64,000 nt of DNA from Glaciimonas sp. PCH181 (lineage in GTDB: Bacteria > Pseudomonadota > Gammaproteobacteria > Burkholderiales > Burkholderiaceae_D). The notes beneath the pieces are model-generated. The model worked only from the letters and a program-made list of their open reading frames with translations, did no database searches and was not told where the DNA came from. This document shows positions 38,912 through 50,900 of this stretch, in pieces. Every line of letters starts with the position of its first letter. The stretch's first letter is position 1. The position numbers and the translations under genes were made by a program. The stretch lies in contig NZ_PYFP01000001.1 of NCBI RefSeq assembly GCF_003056055.1, positions 1,860,001 to 1,924,000 on the forward strand, read 5' to 3'.

Positions 38912-39271
38912 TTACTCCCAATCCAGTGCGCCCTTCTTCCATATGTACCAGAAGCCGACAACAAACTCAGCGATGAATACCATCATCGTGATGAAGCCAG
39001 CCCAGCCGAGGTCGCGCATTGCAACACCCCAAGGGAAGAAAAAGGCAGTTTCCAGATCGAACAAAATGAACAAAATGGCGACGAGATAATACCGCACATC
39101 AAACTTCATGCGCGCGTCTTCGAATGCTTCAAAGCCACATTCGTACGGAGAATTTTTTTGAGCATCGGGCCGATGTGGCCCAAGGATACGACCGAGCAAT
39201 TGCGGCATGACACCAACCGCAATACCAATCAAGATAAACAACAAGACGGGGAAATAATTTTCGAGGTTCAC
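38912..39271 (-). CDS. nuoA: NADH-quinone oxidoreductase subunit A
   Basis: 119 residues, three transmembrane helices; first gene of the nuo operon. The start is most likely the GTG at 39271 (giving [20 protein letters not shown]), because the in-frame ATG/GTG further upstream would add a 33-residue segment without family character. Key string: [34 protein letters not shown], with the conserved Cys on the loop and the Asp-Leu-Glu of helix 2. 159 bp separate it from tRNA-Leu upstream. Confidence 0.95.
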   Translation of the reverse strand: MNLENYFPVLLFILIGIAVGVMPQLLGRILGPHRPDAQKNSPYECGFEAFEDARMKFDVRYYLVAILFILFDLETAFFFPWGVAMRDLGWAGFITMMVFIAEFVVGFWYIWKKGALDWE

Positions 39272-39430
39272 AATTTTTCGCCAATAGTTTGAACGTTGAG
39301 TAGAGTGATATAACGGCAAGCACGAAAAGGTAACAATAACTACCGCAACGTACTTTACCTTTTCAACCAAACACTACAAGTTCCTCGATTAAAAACCAGC
39401 GTAGGAACAACTTTGCTGGCCTTCATAACT

Positions 39431-39515
39431 TGGTGCCGACGGCGAGACTCGAACTCGCACAGCTTTCGCCACTACCCCCTCAAGATAGCGTGTCTACCAA
39501 TTTCACCACGTCGGC
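39431..39515 (-). tRNA. tRNA-Leu (anticodon GAG)
   Basis: Minus-strand class II tRNA of 85 nt including CCA (39431-39433). Acceptor GCCGACG pairs with CGTCGGC, the anticodon arm is CTATC-TTGAGGG-GGTAG with anticodon GAG, the variable arm is long (TGGCGAAAGCTG region), and the T-arm is GCGAG-TTCGAGT-CTCGC. It lies between secG and nuoA in the same direction, the standard betaproteobacterial order, so it may be processed from the secG-nuo transcript. Confidence 0.95.
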
Positions 39516-39599
39516 ATAGGGCCGTATTCTAACCTGTTTTAGCATTTTTGTTCAATGCACAATTTGATTAAAATCCAGTAATTTACAGTCTACATTTAC

Positions 39600-40031
39600 T
39601 TATTTAGGAATTTGATTCGACTGATCGGCGCTATGCGTTGATGAGGCCGAAGTTGCTGCCGCCGCGGCTGGCGTAGCGCTAGTCGATGCACTCGCTGCAG
39701 GAACGGTCGCAGGAACCGAAGTTGCAGGGATTGCGGCGGCTGGCGCAGATGCTGCCGGCAAGCTATCCATTACACCACCAGTTGCTGCAGTGCGGTGACT
39801 ACCCAAATACACCAAAGCCAATGTCGCGCAGAAAAAAATCAACGCTGCCAATCCAGTCGACTTCGACAAGAAATTTGACGATCCGGTTGCACCAAACAAG
39901 CTACCTGAAGCGCCAGAGCCGAAAGCTGCGCCCATATCGGCACCCTTACCATGCTGCAATAGAACGAGACCGATGATCGTCAACGCTGACAAGACTTGAA
40001 CGATGACGATAATAGTAAGTACTGAGTTCAT
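39600..40031 (-). CDS. secG: Preprotein translocase subunit SecG
   Basis: 143 residues; small SecYEG subunit that assists protein export. Two transmembrane helices (NSVLTIIVIVQVLSALTIIG and STGLAALIFFCATLALVYLG) flank the conserved cytoplasmic loop LLQHGKGADMGAAFGSGASG SLFGATGSSNFL. E. coli SecG has 110 residues. The extra length is a low-complexity tail rich in Ala, Ser, Thr and Pro (residues ~88-143, e.g. PAASAPAAAIPATSVPATVP), as in many Burkholderiales. tpiA lies 166 bp upstream. Confidence 0.95.
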   Translation of the reverse strand: MNSVLTIIVIVQVLSALTIIGLVLLQHGKGADMGAAFGSGASGSLFGATGSSNFLSKSTGLAALIFFCATLALVYLGSHRTAATGGVMDSLPAASAPAAAIPATSVPATVPAASASTSATPAAAAATSASSTHSADQSNQIPK

Positions 40032-40197
40032 TTAATGATTTTCCAATGGAGAGATGATGCTATTTTGCGATTCAATACTTTTTAGGACTTGCCTGACTGC
40101 GCAAACCAAAACTTTAACCTATTCTGAGCAAGCCGACGCCCAACTACTTTGCGACGCTAATTGCTGCCATCAATCCAGGCACACCGACAAGCAACGA

Positions 40198-40944
40198 TCA
40201 GGCTGCCGCGACAATGGCGAGGAAATCAGCGGCTTTTAATGCAGCACCGCCAATCAGGCCACCATCGATATCTGGCATTGCCAATAATTCGACGGCATTA
40301 TCCGGCTTCATGCTGCCACCGTACAAAATCTTTACTACCGCGGCCGACTCAGCATCCCGCAAAGCCACTTTACCGCGCAAAGCTGCATGCACGTCTTGCG
40401 CCATTTGTGGGGTAGCCGTCTTGCCGGTGCCGATCGCCCATACAGGCTCGTAAGCAATAACAATTTTTTTGATTGCCGACACATCCAGCAGCTCTAAAAC
40501 CGCCTCTAATTGTTCGCCGACCACAGCATCGGTTTCACCCGCTTCGCGTTGCGCTAAGGTTTCACCCACACAGACGATTGGCGTCAAACCCGATTTCAAT
40601 GCGCTTAACGTTTTTTGCGCCACTAATTCGCTAGTTTCGCCATGATACGCCCGTCGCTCTGAATGTCCGACAATGACATATTTACAATCAAAGTCGCGCA
40701 GCATCGATGCCGCAACTTCACCAGTATATGCACCGGAAACATGTACCGAGACGTCTTGCGCGCCTAAAGCTAACGCGGTTCCCGCAATTGTGGATTGGCA
40801 CTGAGCGAAATAAGGTGACGGAACGCAGACGGCTACATCACAGCCAACTTCCCCCAAGCCTGCCTTTAATTCGGCCAACAATGCGGCGTTGGCAGACAGG
40901 CTGCCATTCATTTTCCAATTTCCTGCTACGAGATTGCGACGCAT
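40198..40944 (-). CDS. tpiA: Triosephosphate isomerase
   Basis: 248 residues from the ATG at 40944; an in-frame TTG three codons upstream is less likely. Glycolytic/gluconeogenic interconversion of dihydroxyacetone phosphate and glyceraldehyde-3-phosphate. Active-site residues: Asn and Lys in AGNWKMNGS (~10-12), His in [14 protein letters not shown] (~95) and the catalytic Glu in [19 protein letters not shown] (~168), followed by the phosphate-gripping [12 protein letters not shown]. It heads the conserved tpiA-secG-tRNA-Leu-nuo order. Confidence 0.97.
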   Translation of the reverse strand: MRRNLVAGNWKMNGSLSANAALLAELKAGLGEVGCDVAVCVPSPYFAQCQSTIAGTALALGAQDVSVHVSGAYTGEVAASMLRDFDCKYVIVGHSERRAYHGETSELVAQKTLSALKSGLTPIVCVGETLAQREAGETDAVVGEQLEAVLELLDVSAIKKIVIAYEPVWAIGTGKTATPQMAQDVHAALRGKVALRDAESAAVVKILYGGSMKPDNAVELLAMPDIDGGLIGGAALKAADFLAIVAAA

Positions 40945-41143
40945 GATTGGCAAAGCCCACTATTTTAATAACCCGACATTCTAACGCGGCGGGACCAAAA
41001 CGGTCAAACCGCAGCACGAGGACAGCAATTATTCATCATAGCTGTAGCCTTAGCGAGACTAAATACGCCTTTAGTAGGATATCGAATGCGCACATACCAG
41101 CACTTATAGTTATTTTTTAATAACATTCAAGCTGGCAACGCGA

Positions 41144-44100
41144 TTATTGAATCCTCACCTTATACGACACTTGACCTGATTCTCCCGGGGCTAGTTCACC
41201 ACTAAAGCTCCACTGAAGCCCCCTTGGGACCGTGGGAACGTAGTTACACATCAATCCGGGCGGCATTGCACCGCACTCAGGTAAGCCTTGCAGTAATGTA
41301 TGAGGCGCAACAACATCTTCTATTTCCCGCATCGTCAGATATTGATCCGAACGATTTTTAAAGATGATGGTATAGGTCAGGTCGTTGCCGGGTTCTGCAC
41401 TGTCTTTATCGACTGTTTTTGTAAATTGCAATGATCCTTGATCGGGCATGACCGTAATGCTGTCTTTTTGCAGGAGTGCCACAATTAAGTTATCCGCAGT
41501 TGCGTTGATAACACTTACAGCGGTTTCCCCACTTGCGTTCGCGGCAATAATCAACGGCACGTCAATGTGCAACGATTGTCCTGCACATAACTTACCACCT
41601 GCAGAAAGCAGGCTGTCAAAACCGGACTCCCCCGTCCAGATCGAATCAAGATTAGCTATCACCGTACCGTCGCTGACTGTTAGTAAGGGAATCGCACCGG
41701 GGTCTAACTGCAACTGCGCCGGAAGCGCATAGATTACATCGCTATTCATTGCGCACACCGAATCCGTTGCTACTGCTAACGTCAGGCGATAAGCGACGCT
41801 TTCTCCGGCAAACCATGCCTGTCGCGGCGGCGAAGTGGCTATTTGCTCAACGCGAAGGGCTAATTTGGGAATCTGGGCACCAACCTCAATCGCCGTCGGC
41901 AAACTCACGTTACCAGCACGATCACTGGCCGCGACCGTCAATATAACGCCCGGCTTAGCAGGCAAGTCGCCTTTTGCGAACGTATGCGAAAAGGTCGCTG
42001 AACTGCCAAGGCCATCTCCTACGACATCAAGCGTGAGCTGATCGGCCATCCCCGACCAACCCAACACAATTGCGGCTTTTCCATCGCCGCCAGCGCCAAG
42101 GCCAGAAGCATCGTCACTGAAACTGCCACTGACAATTAAACTACCATCGGGATCCCATTTTGCGATGACATCGTGAATCACAGGGGCTTTGCCATCATAT
42201 TTCAACGAAAATCCCGCAGTTGCATCGTTGCCATCCAGCGTAGAAAATGCAACCCCTCCAAGCACGTCCTCTGCCCATATCGCGATTTCCACGTCTTCCG
42301 TATATAGTCCGTAGACATATTCAACTTGGTCCAAATTGTATTCGCTTGTAAGACCACAATTACCTTTACAAACATAATTCCAATAACGGTAGATTCCATT
42401 TGGTTCGCTAGTTTTCCGCTGCCCGATTGCAACACTCTTTATCGCGGCACCTGAGGTTATTTTTCCGCTTACTTTAATTTTGCTACCGTTATGCCAGCCA
42501 CCTTTCCCAAGCACCGAAAACGTTATTTCTGGTTTGCTTATTGCGGCAACGTGTTGGTTATTGTTCGCATAAGCGACGATGTTTCCTACCGTGTCGGCTG
42601 CTTGAACCTGAAATATAAGTGGGTCGTTTTTGTTGACATCGGCCGGGATGTTCACTTGCAACGAATAACGATTCTCGGCGACATGTGACATAGCCAAATC
42701 ACCCGACCAAGCATTTGCGCCTATTTTCCAACGTAACTTAACATTCGCCGGATCGACGCCACTCTGCGCATCGCTAACATCAACTTTGACCTCAAACGGC
42801 TTACCAGGAGCGGCTCTGTTTGCTGTCGCCTCAGCGCCGACAGGCCAGACAATGATGGGCGCATCACCGTCGTGTTTCACCGTTACGCCACGACCGCTCC
42901 CCGTGCCATTGTCCGTGAAATAGACAATGGTTTCATTAGTATCCCTTGCCCAAAAAAAGAGTTCAACATCGTCAACTGAAACATTAAAAGGGGAATCGAT
43001 AGGACCAAAACTATAGTCGGTAGTCGCGCCACAGCTCTGTTCGGTTCGACAAAGGCCATACCAGGCAATAGTTCCAGTAGCGGCAGATTTTCGCCATCCG
43101 ATTCCGACATCTTTAATATTGACGCCAGATTTTGCTGTACCCGATAACTTAATTTTTCCGCCGTTATGCCAGCCATTAGCTGCCACCAACGTCAATACCG
43201 GCTTAGTCACGCTAACAACGTGTTGATTAGTATTCGAGTAGGCAGTCGCGTTGCCAATATTATCGGTAGCCCGAACCTGAAATAAGATTTCGTCACCCTC
43301 ACTCGCAGTACTCGGCACATTCAGCTGTGCCGTATAGCGATCGCTCGCACCAGCAATCATGGCCGCGCCTTCCGACCAATTGCTAGTACCTATTCTCCAG
43401 CGCCATATGACATTAAGGGGATTGACCCCACTTTGTTCATCGCGGACATCGACTTTAATGTGATACGGCTTACCCGGCGCGGCGCGGCTGGCCATCGCCT
43501 CAGCACCTGACGGCCAAGTAACAGCAGGCGCCACGCCATCGTATTTTATAAGCAGACCAGTGCCAGTCGCGCTACGGTCATTGGTTGAATAAACTTGGTC
43601 ATTGTTGACGTCCGTCGCCCTCAAGGCAACCTCAATATCCTGTTTCCAGAACGTCGTTTTATAGATCACATCGTCAACGGTATACTCCTGCGCTAAACCG
43701 CACCCACTCTCGGTATCGCATAGCGGCAAAGAATTGCCATACTGCTCCGTAGCCAGGTTAGCTCTGCGCTGTACTATGCCGACATTTTTGAGATTCGCTG
43801 TTGCCGTCACCTGACCACCAACCTTAATTTGTGTACCGTTATGCCAACTATTAGGCGGAGGTGCGGTTAAGTTGACTACCGGCGGTTCGGTAATTTTGAC
43901 CTCTTTAGAGCCCAGACTAAGGAACTGCGTTCCCCGATAAGCATAAGCATAAAGGGTATGCGTACCAAGTGGCAAATCGTCAACGACAAGATTGAAGCCG
44001 CCAGTTGCCGCCATCACCTTGACCACCGTACTCGCGTTTAGCCCCCGATAAATGCGTATCTGGTCAGCGCCGCCGGCGACCTCCCCGGTCATACGCAAGA

Positions 44101-44926
44101 TGCCATTTTCGACCACGGCCGATGCGAATGTGCCACCAAGAACGCGGACAGTGGTTGAAGCCTGAGCGGCTTTGGTTTCGTAGGCATCACCGTGGTACAT
44201 ATAAGCATCTAATACATGTTCACCCGGCGTCAGTCCCGTCAGATCGATAGTTTCGCCAGCACCTTCCCCTACCCACCTATCCTTCGAACTCCATATTTTG
44301 ACGTTACCATTGGCACCGGTGCCTTTCCAGACACCGCTAATCGCCACTTTTCCCTGCGTGTATTTATCGGGGGTGGCTGCCGCAAAACCGCCCGTAAGAG
44401 AGCGAACCAAAATCTCTTTGGTGATCCATGCTTTTGCCGTCATGTTCGGATTAAGGTAACCGACCAATTTAAATTTGGAGCCAGGCGACAGATTGGTGGT
44501 ATAGGGACTTATTGTGAATGAGACAGGACGGTCAAATCCATTAGACGAACTATCAACCGGAAACTTGCCATACGATGTTGTGCATACCCCCCCCCCTTCA
44601 CCGTCCTTCCATAACTTGATCTTATTATTCCCATCCATATCCTCATGATAAATCATACAGTCATTGACGCTTGTATCCCAATCACTCCTGTCGTAAGCGA
44701 CCATTACAGGGATTGTGTCACCGAGGTTTACTTCGCTTGGTAACTCCAAATGCCACGAAGCGCTTACCGCGTTCGCGGAAAACGGCATCAGCAATATCAG
44801 GCTCGCCAACACGCTGCATACAACACTGAACATGCCACGAATAGTTGTCAGCCTGTTTGTCAGCGACCTTGCTCGTAACCCACAACAAAACAAAAATTGA
44901 TTGAAAATCATACTGTTACTCGTCAT
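41144..44926 (-). CDS. Large secreted Ig-like repeat protein with C-terminal DUF11 domain, carries a G10 tract
   Basis: 1260 residues. An N-terminal signal sequence ends near residue 53 (SVVCSVLASLILLMPFSANA); it has a ~30-residue extension, and Met-32 is an alternative start. A unit beginning WHNG-x-[KQ]IK-x-x-G recurs at about residues 361, 586 and 811, a spacing of about 225 residues, each with an RRAAPGKP-type Ig-like half (NRAAPGKPFEVKVDVSDAQS and similar); the third unit is incomplete. The last ~100 residues (LQFTKTVDKDSAEPGNDLTY) form a DUF11 domain, common in bacterial surface proteins. Paired Cys in each repeat suggest disulphides. It follows the 2150-residue gene by 32 nt and probably shares its transcript. 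Probable adhesin or matrix protein; no enzyme motif seen. Confidence 0.8.
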   Translation of the reverse strand: MTSNSMIFNQFLFCCGLRARSLTNRLTTIRGMFSVVCSVLASLILLMPFSANAVSASWHLELPSEVNLGDTIPVMVAYDRSDWDTSVNDCMIYHEDMDGNNKIKLWKDGEGGGVCTTSYGKFPVDSSSNGFDRPVSFTISPYTTNLSPGSKFKLVGYLNPNMTAKAWITKEILVRSLTGGFAAATPDKYTQGKVAISGVWKGTGANGNVKIWSSKDRWVGEGAGETIDLTGLTPGEHVLDAYMYHGDAYETKAAQASTTVRVLGGTFASAVVENGILRMTGEVAGGADQIRIYRGLNASTVVKVMAATGGFNLVVDDLPLGTHTLYAYAYRGTQFLSLGSKEVKITEPPVVNLTAPPPNSWHNGTQIKVGGQVTATANLKNVGIVQRRANLATEQYGNSLPLCDTESGCGLAQEYTVDDVIYKTTFWKQDIEVALRATDVNNDQVYSTNDRSATGTGLLIKYDGVAPAVTWPSGAEAMASRAAPGKPYHIKVDVRDEQSGVNPLNVIWRWRIGTSNWSEGAAMIAGASDRYTAQLNVPSTASEGDEILFQVRATDNIGNATAYSNTNQHVVSVTKPVLTLVAANGWHNGGKIKLSGTAKSGVNIKDVGIGWRKSAATGTIAWYGLCRTEQSCGATTDYSFGPIDSPFNVSVDDVELFFWARDTNETIVYFTDNGTGSGRGVTVKHDGDAPIIVWPVGAEATANRAAPGKPFEVKVDVSDAQSGVDPANVKLRWKIGANAWSGDLAMSHVAENRYSLQVNIPADVNKNDPLIFQVQAADTVGNIVAYANNNQHVAAISKPEITFSVLGKGGWHNGSKIKVSGKITSGAAIKSVAIGQRKTSEPNGIYRYWNYVCKGNCGLTSEYNLDQVEYVYGLYTEDVEIAIWAEDVLGGVAFSTLDGNDATAGFSLKYDGKAPVIHDVIAKWDPDGSLIVSGSFSDDASGLGAGGDGKAAIVLGWSGMADQLTLDVVGDGLGSSATFSHTFAKGDLPAKPGVILTVAASDRAGNVSLPTAIEVGAQIPKLALRVEQIATSPPRQAWFAGESVAYRLTLAVATDSVCAMNSDVIYALPAQLQLDPGAIPLLTVSDGTVIANLDSIWTGESGFDSLLSAGGKLCAGQSLHIDVPLIIAANASGETAVSVINATADNLIVALLQKDSITVMPDQGSLQFTKTVDKDSAEPGNDLTYTIIFKNRSDQYLTMREIEDVVAPHTLLQGLPECGAMPPGLMCNYVPTVPRGLQWSFSGELAPGESGQVSYKVRIQ
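44587..44596. repeat. Homopolymer tract of ten C (G10 on the coding strand) inside the 1260-residue gene
   Basis: Ten consecutive C on the plus strand encode Gly-111 to Gly-113 plus the first base of Val-114 in the leftward gene. A change of one or two bases would shift the frame in the first tenth of the protein. Runs of 8 or more G/C in the 5' part of surface-protein genes are the classic cause of slipped-strand phase variation. The present length is in frame (ON). Confidence 0.85.
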
Positions 44927-44958
44927 TTGTTATTCGTTTATTTTAAAAAGCTAATCGC

Positions 44959-47900
44959 TTAAAAACTGTTTTCATCGAACTTGTATCTGATCCGCAAATA
45001 CACTCCCTGCGCCGTTTGTGCGATATCAGAAAAATCACGGTCGGTGAAGCCAAAGAAGTTGTAGCCGACGGAAACCCAAAGATCATCACGCATCAGATAG
45101 CCGACTTCCCCGCCCATTGCGTAACTCCGTTGACCCGCGTTGTCGGCAAATAGCGAAGCGGCTAAACTGGCATCCCAATTAGGTGATAAGTCACGGCTAA
45201 TCCGACCGGAAACCAGATGACCTTGCAACGTGCTATTGATTACACCGCCTTCGCTGACATGCTTGTAGGCGTATCGACTTGACACCGTTACTTTTCGGCT
45301 CGGCTTAATGCTGGCATGGGTTGATATCAAATGGACTTGACGCCGGGCGTCAGGTAGCAAGGTTAAGCCGCCATTTTCTAGTCGGTGTTCGTAATAACCG
45401 AGCGCGTTGACTGCGTTGCGTTCCGTCTCCCGATAGGCGAATCCAGCGCGCTGACGCATCCGCAGACCATCACGCGTATTCGCATCTCGCCCAGTGGTTT
45501 GATACAGCGTACTTTTACCTAAAAAAGTCCAGTCATGATCAAGCTTAAAAGCTAGACCTAAGGTATTGAGCATGCTACGTTCACGGCCGCTTTGACGCAG
45601 CTCCAGACTGGCGCTACTTTTCCAGCGTGCGCTCGCCAGATAATCGATCTGGCCGGTCACCGCAGTTGCGTCGCCCTCGCTATTGCTACCTTCTTCGCTG
45701 TTTCTTGAGAGTGCTCGGGTATGTTCATAACTCGTATTCAAGCGCAAGCCTTCGGCCAGATTCCAGCCGTTGCGCAAACCAATCGCGGCTTGTGCATCGC
45801 GGCCATCCATAGCACTACCGAGACGGTATTCGCTAAACAAACTGGCATCCGGCAAATACTCGGTTTCTATCCCTGCAAAGCTGCGATATTGGCCACCTTC
45901 TCGTTGATCGCCTAGTTCGTACAAATTACCCAGATTGGATATCGCTTCATGCCGTCCGTATAAACGGGTACTGGCGTTAAGTTGATAATCGCCACCGAAT
46001 GCCAACAAGCGTTGATCGGGATCGCGTACATCGCGTTCGTATTCGGTATACATACTTGCGCTGGCGATACCAGGCACTGGCGCGGTGAGTTTGACGCGTG
46101 CGGTATTTAAGTTGAGATCGCTTGCACCGACGTTACTGGCAGCTTGCCCACGGACGACCCGACTGCCGATTTCAGCGCGCACACCACCGTCAAAAACATG
46201 TTCTGCGCTGACTAAAACGCCCTTCAGTTCTGTCGCAGCCGTGTTAGCGATGCCGTTGATTGCGTTGCTGCCCGCGTTAGTTGCGCCGCCCATTCTCACA
46301 CCAGTACGTGAACGCACCAATTCGCCTTTTAAGCTATCGCGTTCAGTTAAACGAAGTTCAACCTGCGCACGAATATCAGTCTTGCCTGCCGCTACGGCCG
46401 CATTCAGATTATCGAAACCTGCATCGGTTTGCACCGCTTGCAAGCGCGCTTTGATATCCGCCGATTGATGCAGCACTTCGATACGCGCGCCCTGCCCGTG
46501 CACGTCCGCACTTTCCGTTTGCGCCAGTTCGGCGGCCAGCATTGTTCCCGGTGCTAGCTCTGCTTGCAAAGTTACACCACGCAAAGTGCGCGCTTGCGCC
46601 GGATTGCGGTCTTGTACAGCAACCGCACCAATCGTGACACCGCTAGCGACCTTGACTTCAACATCCCCACCATAAAGCCAAAATTTTGCGCCACTGCCGT
46701 CAGATTCGTAGGTGATACGGATGCGGTTGAGATTACCGTTGGGGTCAATGCTAGGGACCGGCGCTTTCATGAGCAAAGTGCCGCTCAAAGGCTCGATATC
46801 GTAATCGGCAAAACGTGCCAGCATGCGCGTGGTCACGACGATACCGGGCTGATTGCGGTCGTAGGTGATGATTTCGATGCGCTCGCTGTTCTCGACAAAA
46901 TCCACGCCAAACATCGGGAACGGTCCGGATGTGCCGTTAGCGGCGATTTCTTTGACTTGCTGCACCAAACTATCGCGACTGGCGAATACGTTGGCATTGA
47001 TATCGCCATCAGCATTTTGATAGTGATGCTTCAAACCTGTAACGCCACGTTGATACCGGGTTAATTGCCGCACTGCGCTGGCATCCTGCGTCAGAAAATC
47101 GCCATACACCAAATAACTATGCTGCTTGTCCACACGCAGATATAAGCGGCTAGTCGATTGCGCATCAAAGCCCCGCTGAGCAGAATCGCCATAGACCGGA
47201 TAATAGCGGTCGGGCTGAATATCTCGGAACAAACGATCTTTGACATCTTTTTCGCTATCGAAAGCCGTGGTCAATAAATACTCGCCTTTAACTTTACCTT
47301 TGAGGAAAAAAGCAGCACGTGCACCCGCTTGCATTTTTCCGCCATCCCAGTCACGACCAATGCGACTGAGCTCTCGCTCAAAACCATCGCGGGAACCGGC
47401 AGACTCTATCTGACCGTTACGCAAGTTAATGACGCCCTCCACTACACCGGTAGCAATCATAGGCCGCAATTCGGCGCTTAACCGTATGGTATGTCGCGCT
47501 GTGACCGTGCCGCTGCCAACTTGCACGACCAACTCCCCCGGCAAGTTCGGCGGTATTAATTGATACACCGCGCTGCCGCCTTCAATCACGACTTGTACCC
47601 CGGCTTGTGCAGGCGTGCTGTCTACGACATCCCAACGACCGCCGCTGGCAGTCAACGTGATCAAATGCGGTGCGATGATCGGTACGCCAGCGCTATCGGT
47701 TGCAGTCACCTGAACGGAAATGGGCGTTTTGCCATCAGCGATCGATTGTTCTGGTGCCGTAATGGCGATGCGCCCCAAATCGCCGGGTGCTATGACAGTG
47801 ATGGTTTTAGTTTCTGTGCCTGCCCTGATGGTGAGCTTGTTAGGACCGGCCTGGAGTGCAATACCGATGTATTCCACAGCGGCGATCTGACGTGCGGCCA

Positions 47901-50900
47901 ATACGCTACGCGTTCCTACCCGCTCCATTCCGATCAATACACCATTGACATCAAGCCGAAGATCGGACCCTGCCGGACCTTTGACACTAATATTAATTTG
48001 GCGCCGTGGCTGCTGCTGATGGTCTGTTAAATCAATAAAATCCAATGCGCCATCTGCGGTCTTAAGCAGCTGCTCAAATTTTGGTGGGACCAAGGTTTGT
48101 ACAGGTTTATCGACAGTAACATCAGTAGCGGGCTTTAATAAATTTTTGGTATCCGAAGGTTGCATCAGAGTTGGCTCAATTGCAGCAGTCAAGCTGTTTT
48201 TTCCCGTAGTCGCCTTGTTATCCAGCATCCCGCTAGCCATCCTTGCCTTCACATCGACAACAGCCTTATCGATACCCTGTACGTCAAACTGCCGTTGTAG
48301 CGCTGTCTGAATTTCCGGCGCACGTTGCTGCGCCTGAATGCGACGTGCTTCTACGTCGGTCTGAATGGCGGCATTGCACGTCAGCGCAAAATCGGCGAGG
48401 CCTAATTCACCGTTCCGCAAATCGACGAACTGACTGCCAGCGCTCCCCGCCTGACGGTTGACTAATAATAGTGGCGTGCTGCCGGGCGGCAGCGTCGTTG
48501 GATCAAGTTTGATGACGTGGGTTAGTGGTTTGACGCCATAGAAGCTGTATTTGCCGTCCTCATCGGTTTCGACAAAGCTACCGTCTTCCAAATAAAGCCG
48601 GACATTCGGCACGCCACGCGGCGCTAGTTCTGCATCGCTATCGCAAGATAACGATACCTGCCCTAAAATAAAGGCATCACTGGTAAACACGCCACCGACT
48701 ACTCGCACACTGACGCTTGCTTCGTTTGAGACCAGACCGCTGGTGCTGGCCTTGGCGCGACTAACCGCCAACATGCCTTCGCGTGCGCCAGCGCCGACTC
48801 TGACACGGTAGGTAATTTCTACGGGCGTGTCCGTATTCCACGCTGTTTTAGGTGCAGCAAAGCGCAAACGTCCCTGATGGATTTCCGGCTGTATTGCTGT
48901 CACACCGGAACCGCCGATGCGTAATCGCGCAGATTCGGCCACGTATGCAAAACCCGTCGGCAGGTTATCGACGATATCGAAACCGGCTAGTGCCATCGGA
49001 CCTTTATAGGCAAGTTCAAGTTTGTAATTGACGAAGTCGATCAGTTCAACTTCTGGGCGATCTGCAGTCTTGCGCAATGACAGCGCACCGCCTCCTTCTT
49101 GGGTTGAATCGATCGCCAGTAAATTATTCACCAGACGCGGTGCGCCTGCGTCACGCTGCATTGCGCTGTAATACCGGACAGCTTCACCGACTGCGGGCAA
49201 ATTGAAATTTGGAACAACTTTGAACACGCCGGGGCCAGCAGCGCGCGCCGCGTTTAATCGTACGGGCGCATCTTGCGGAGGCAATAATGTGGAAAAGCCA
49301 TCACGATAGCCTGATGCAGCGACGACAAAGCGGTACTCACCGCCGGGGGCATTCGGTGTCAGCGCGAAGTAAAAGAAACCGTGCTCGTCCGTCGTCGTTT
49401 CGCCGCTATGTTCGATACCAAGCAAATGGTTGGATGGATCAAATGCGGTTACATCCGTTTCCATCCTGACGATAGCGCCGGCTACAGGCTCTCGCGTAGC
49501 GGCGTCATACACCCGTCCGCTCGGCGATACTGCCAGACTTTGTTCAGTGTAGGTGCGACCGGCGGCGAGATGCGCGTATGCCAACTCCCCGCTGCCAAAG
49601 TCGCGCACAGCTTGCGCTTGCGGCTGGCCGGGTTCACCGTCCATCGGCGTTCCTATTAAGGTTCCCTGCCTGGAAAAAAAGCGTAAGCGATATAGGCCGC
49701 CAGGCGGGATGGCGGTCATCTGATAAGCACCTTGCGCATCGGTGGTGACAGTGCTGATAACCGTGTCTTTTGCCGTATTGATCGTGCTGCCACTTTGATC
49801 GGCGGAGCGCAGCTCAACTTTCCAACCTGCCAGCAATGCATCGCCAGCGTCATAGCGGCCGTTTTGCGCGGTATCGAGCCAGACCCGTCCAGCCAAAGTC
49901 GCGCCAACGCCGACACGGCTTGCGTAATGCAATTGATTATTCCCGGTATTTTGCGCAGGCTCGCCGCCGCCTTCGACTTCAACCTTGCCCTGCAAGATGG
50001 CCTCAACTTCACCTGCCGGAAGCGCACTTTTCTCAGCACGGACTGTCAGTGTCAGCGCAGTGCTGAAGCTGCCCGCCTCGAATGTCTGATTGGTAGAACA
50101 TTGCAACGGCGTGCCACTAACATCACACTGCCATTGCCCGCCCGCCGTCGAATTAACAATACTTAAACCAATCGGCAACGTAGCGCGAATAGTCACTGCT
50201 TGTGCTGGATCAGTAGACTTACCGCCGATATTGCGGGCACTGAAAGAATAGGTTGCAGTCCCGCCAATGGCGAGATCGGCGACCGTTGCCAACGGCACCA
50301 AATCCGGTGTTTTATCTGCGCCCGGGCGCAAACTAATTTGATTACTACGTGCAGTGCCTTGCTTGTAATACGCGTCAATAACGGTATCAACGACCGCCTC
50401 CGCATTACTCGTCAACAGCAAACTAAAGTTGGCTTGCAGCGTTGCGCCTGCATCCAATTGATTGGTGGCGATGGCTAACTCAACGGCATCCAGCGCGATC
50501 TCTTCCGTGCCTGGCGGGAATTGACGGTAATTGCCGGAAGGCTCACTAGCCAAGCGGTATAAGCGTAGTCCGTCAGCGGCGTTATGGCGTAGGGTTCCCG
50601 GCACATAAGTCGCGTCTGGCGGAAGCAAATGACGTAGCAAAAACACCGACTTCAGTTGACCATCGATGCGAATCGTTTCGGCCTCCATCTGTTCAGTCCC
50701 ATTCGCATCGACATCACCCTGATTGCGCGCCGTTACGCTGAAATCAACAGTCGCGCCCGGCGCAGGCCATAGCGATGAAACTTGTTGCTGCACCGTAACC
50801 AGTGCACCATCGGCCACTTGGAGTTGGATTTTTTTATTAGCACTGACGTTTTGTAATTGCGTCACCGCCGTCAGGTTGAGAGTAATACGGCCGCTAGCAT

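Noticed and set aside
39600..39760. SecG C-terminal Ala/Ser/Thr/Pro tail as a frameshift artefact
   Set aside because: Similar low-complexity tails occur on SecG of many Burkholderiales, and the frame ends cleanly before the tRNA, so it is likely genuine.
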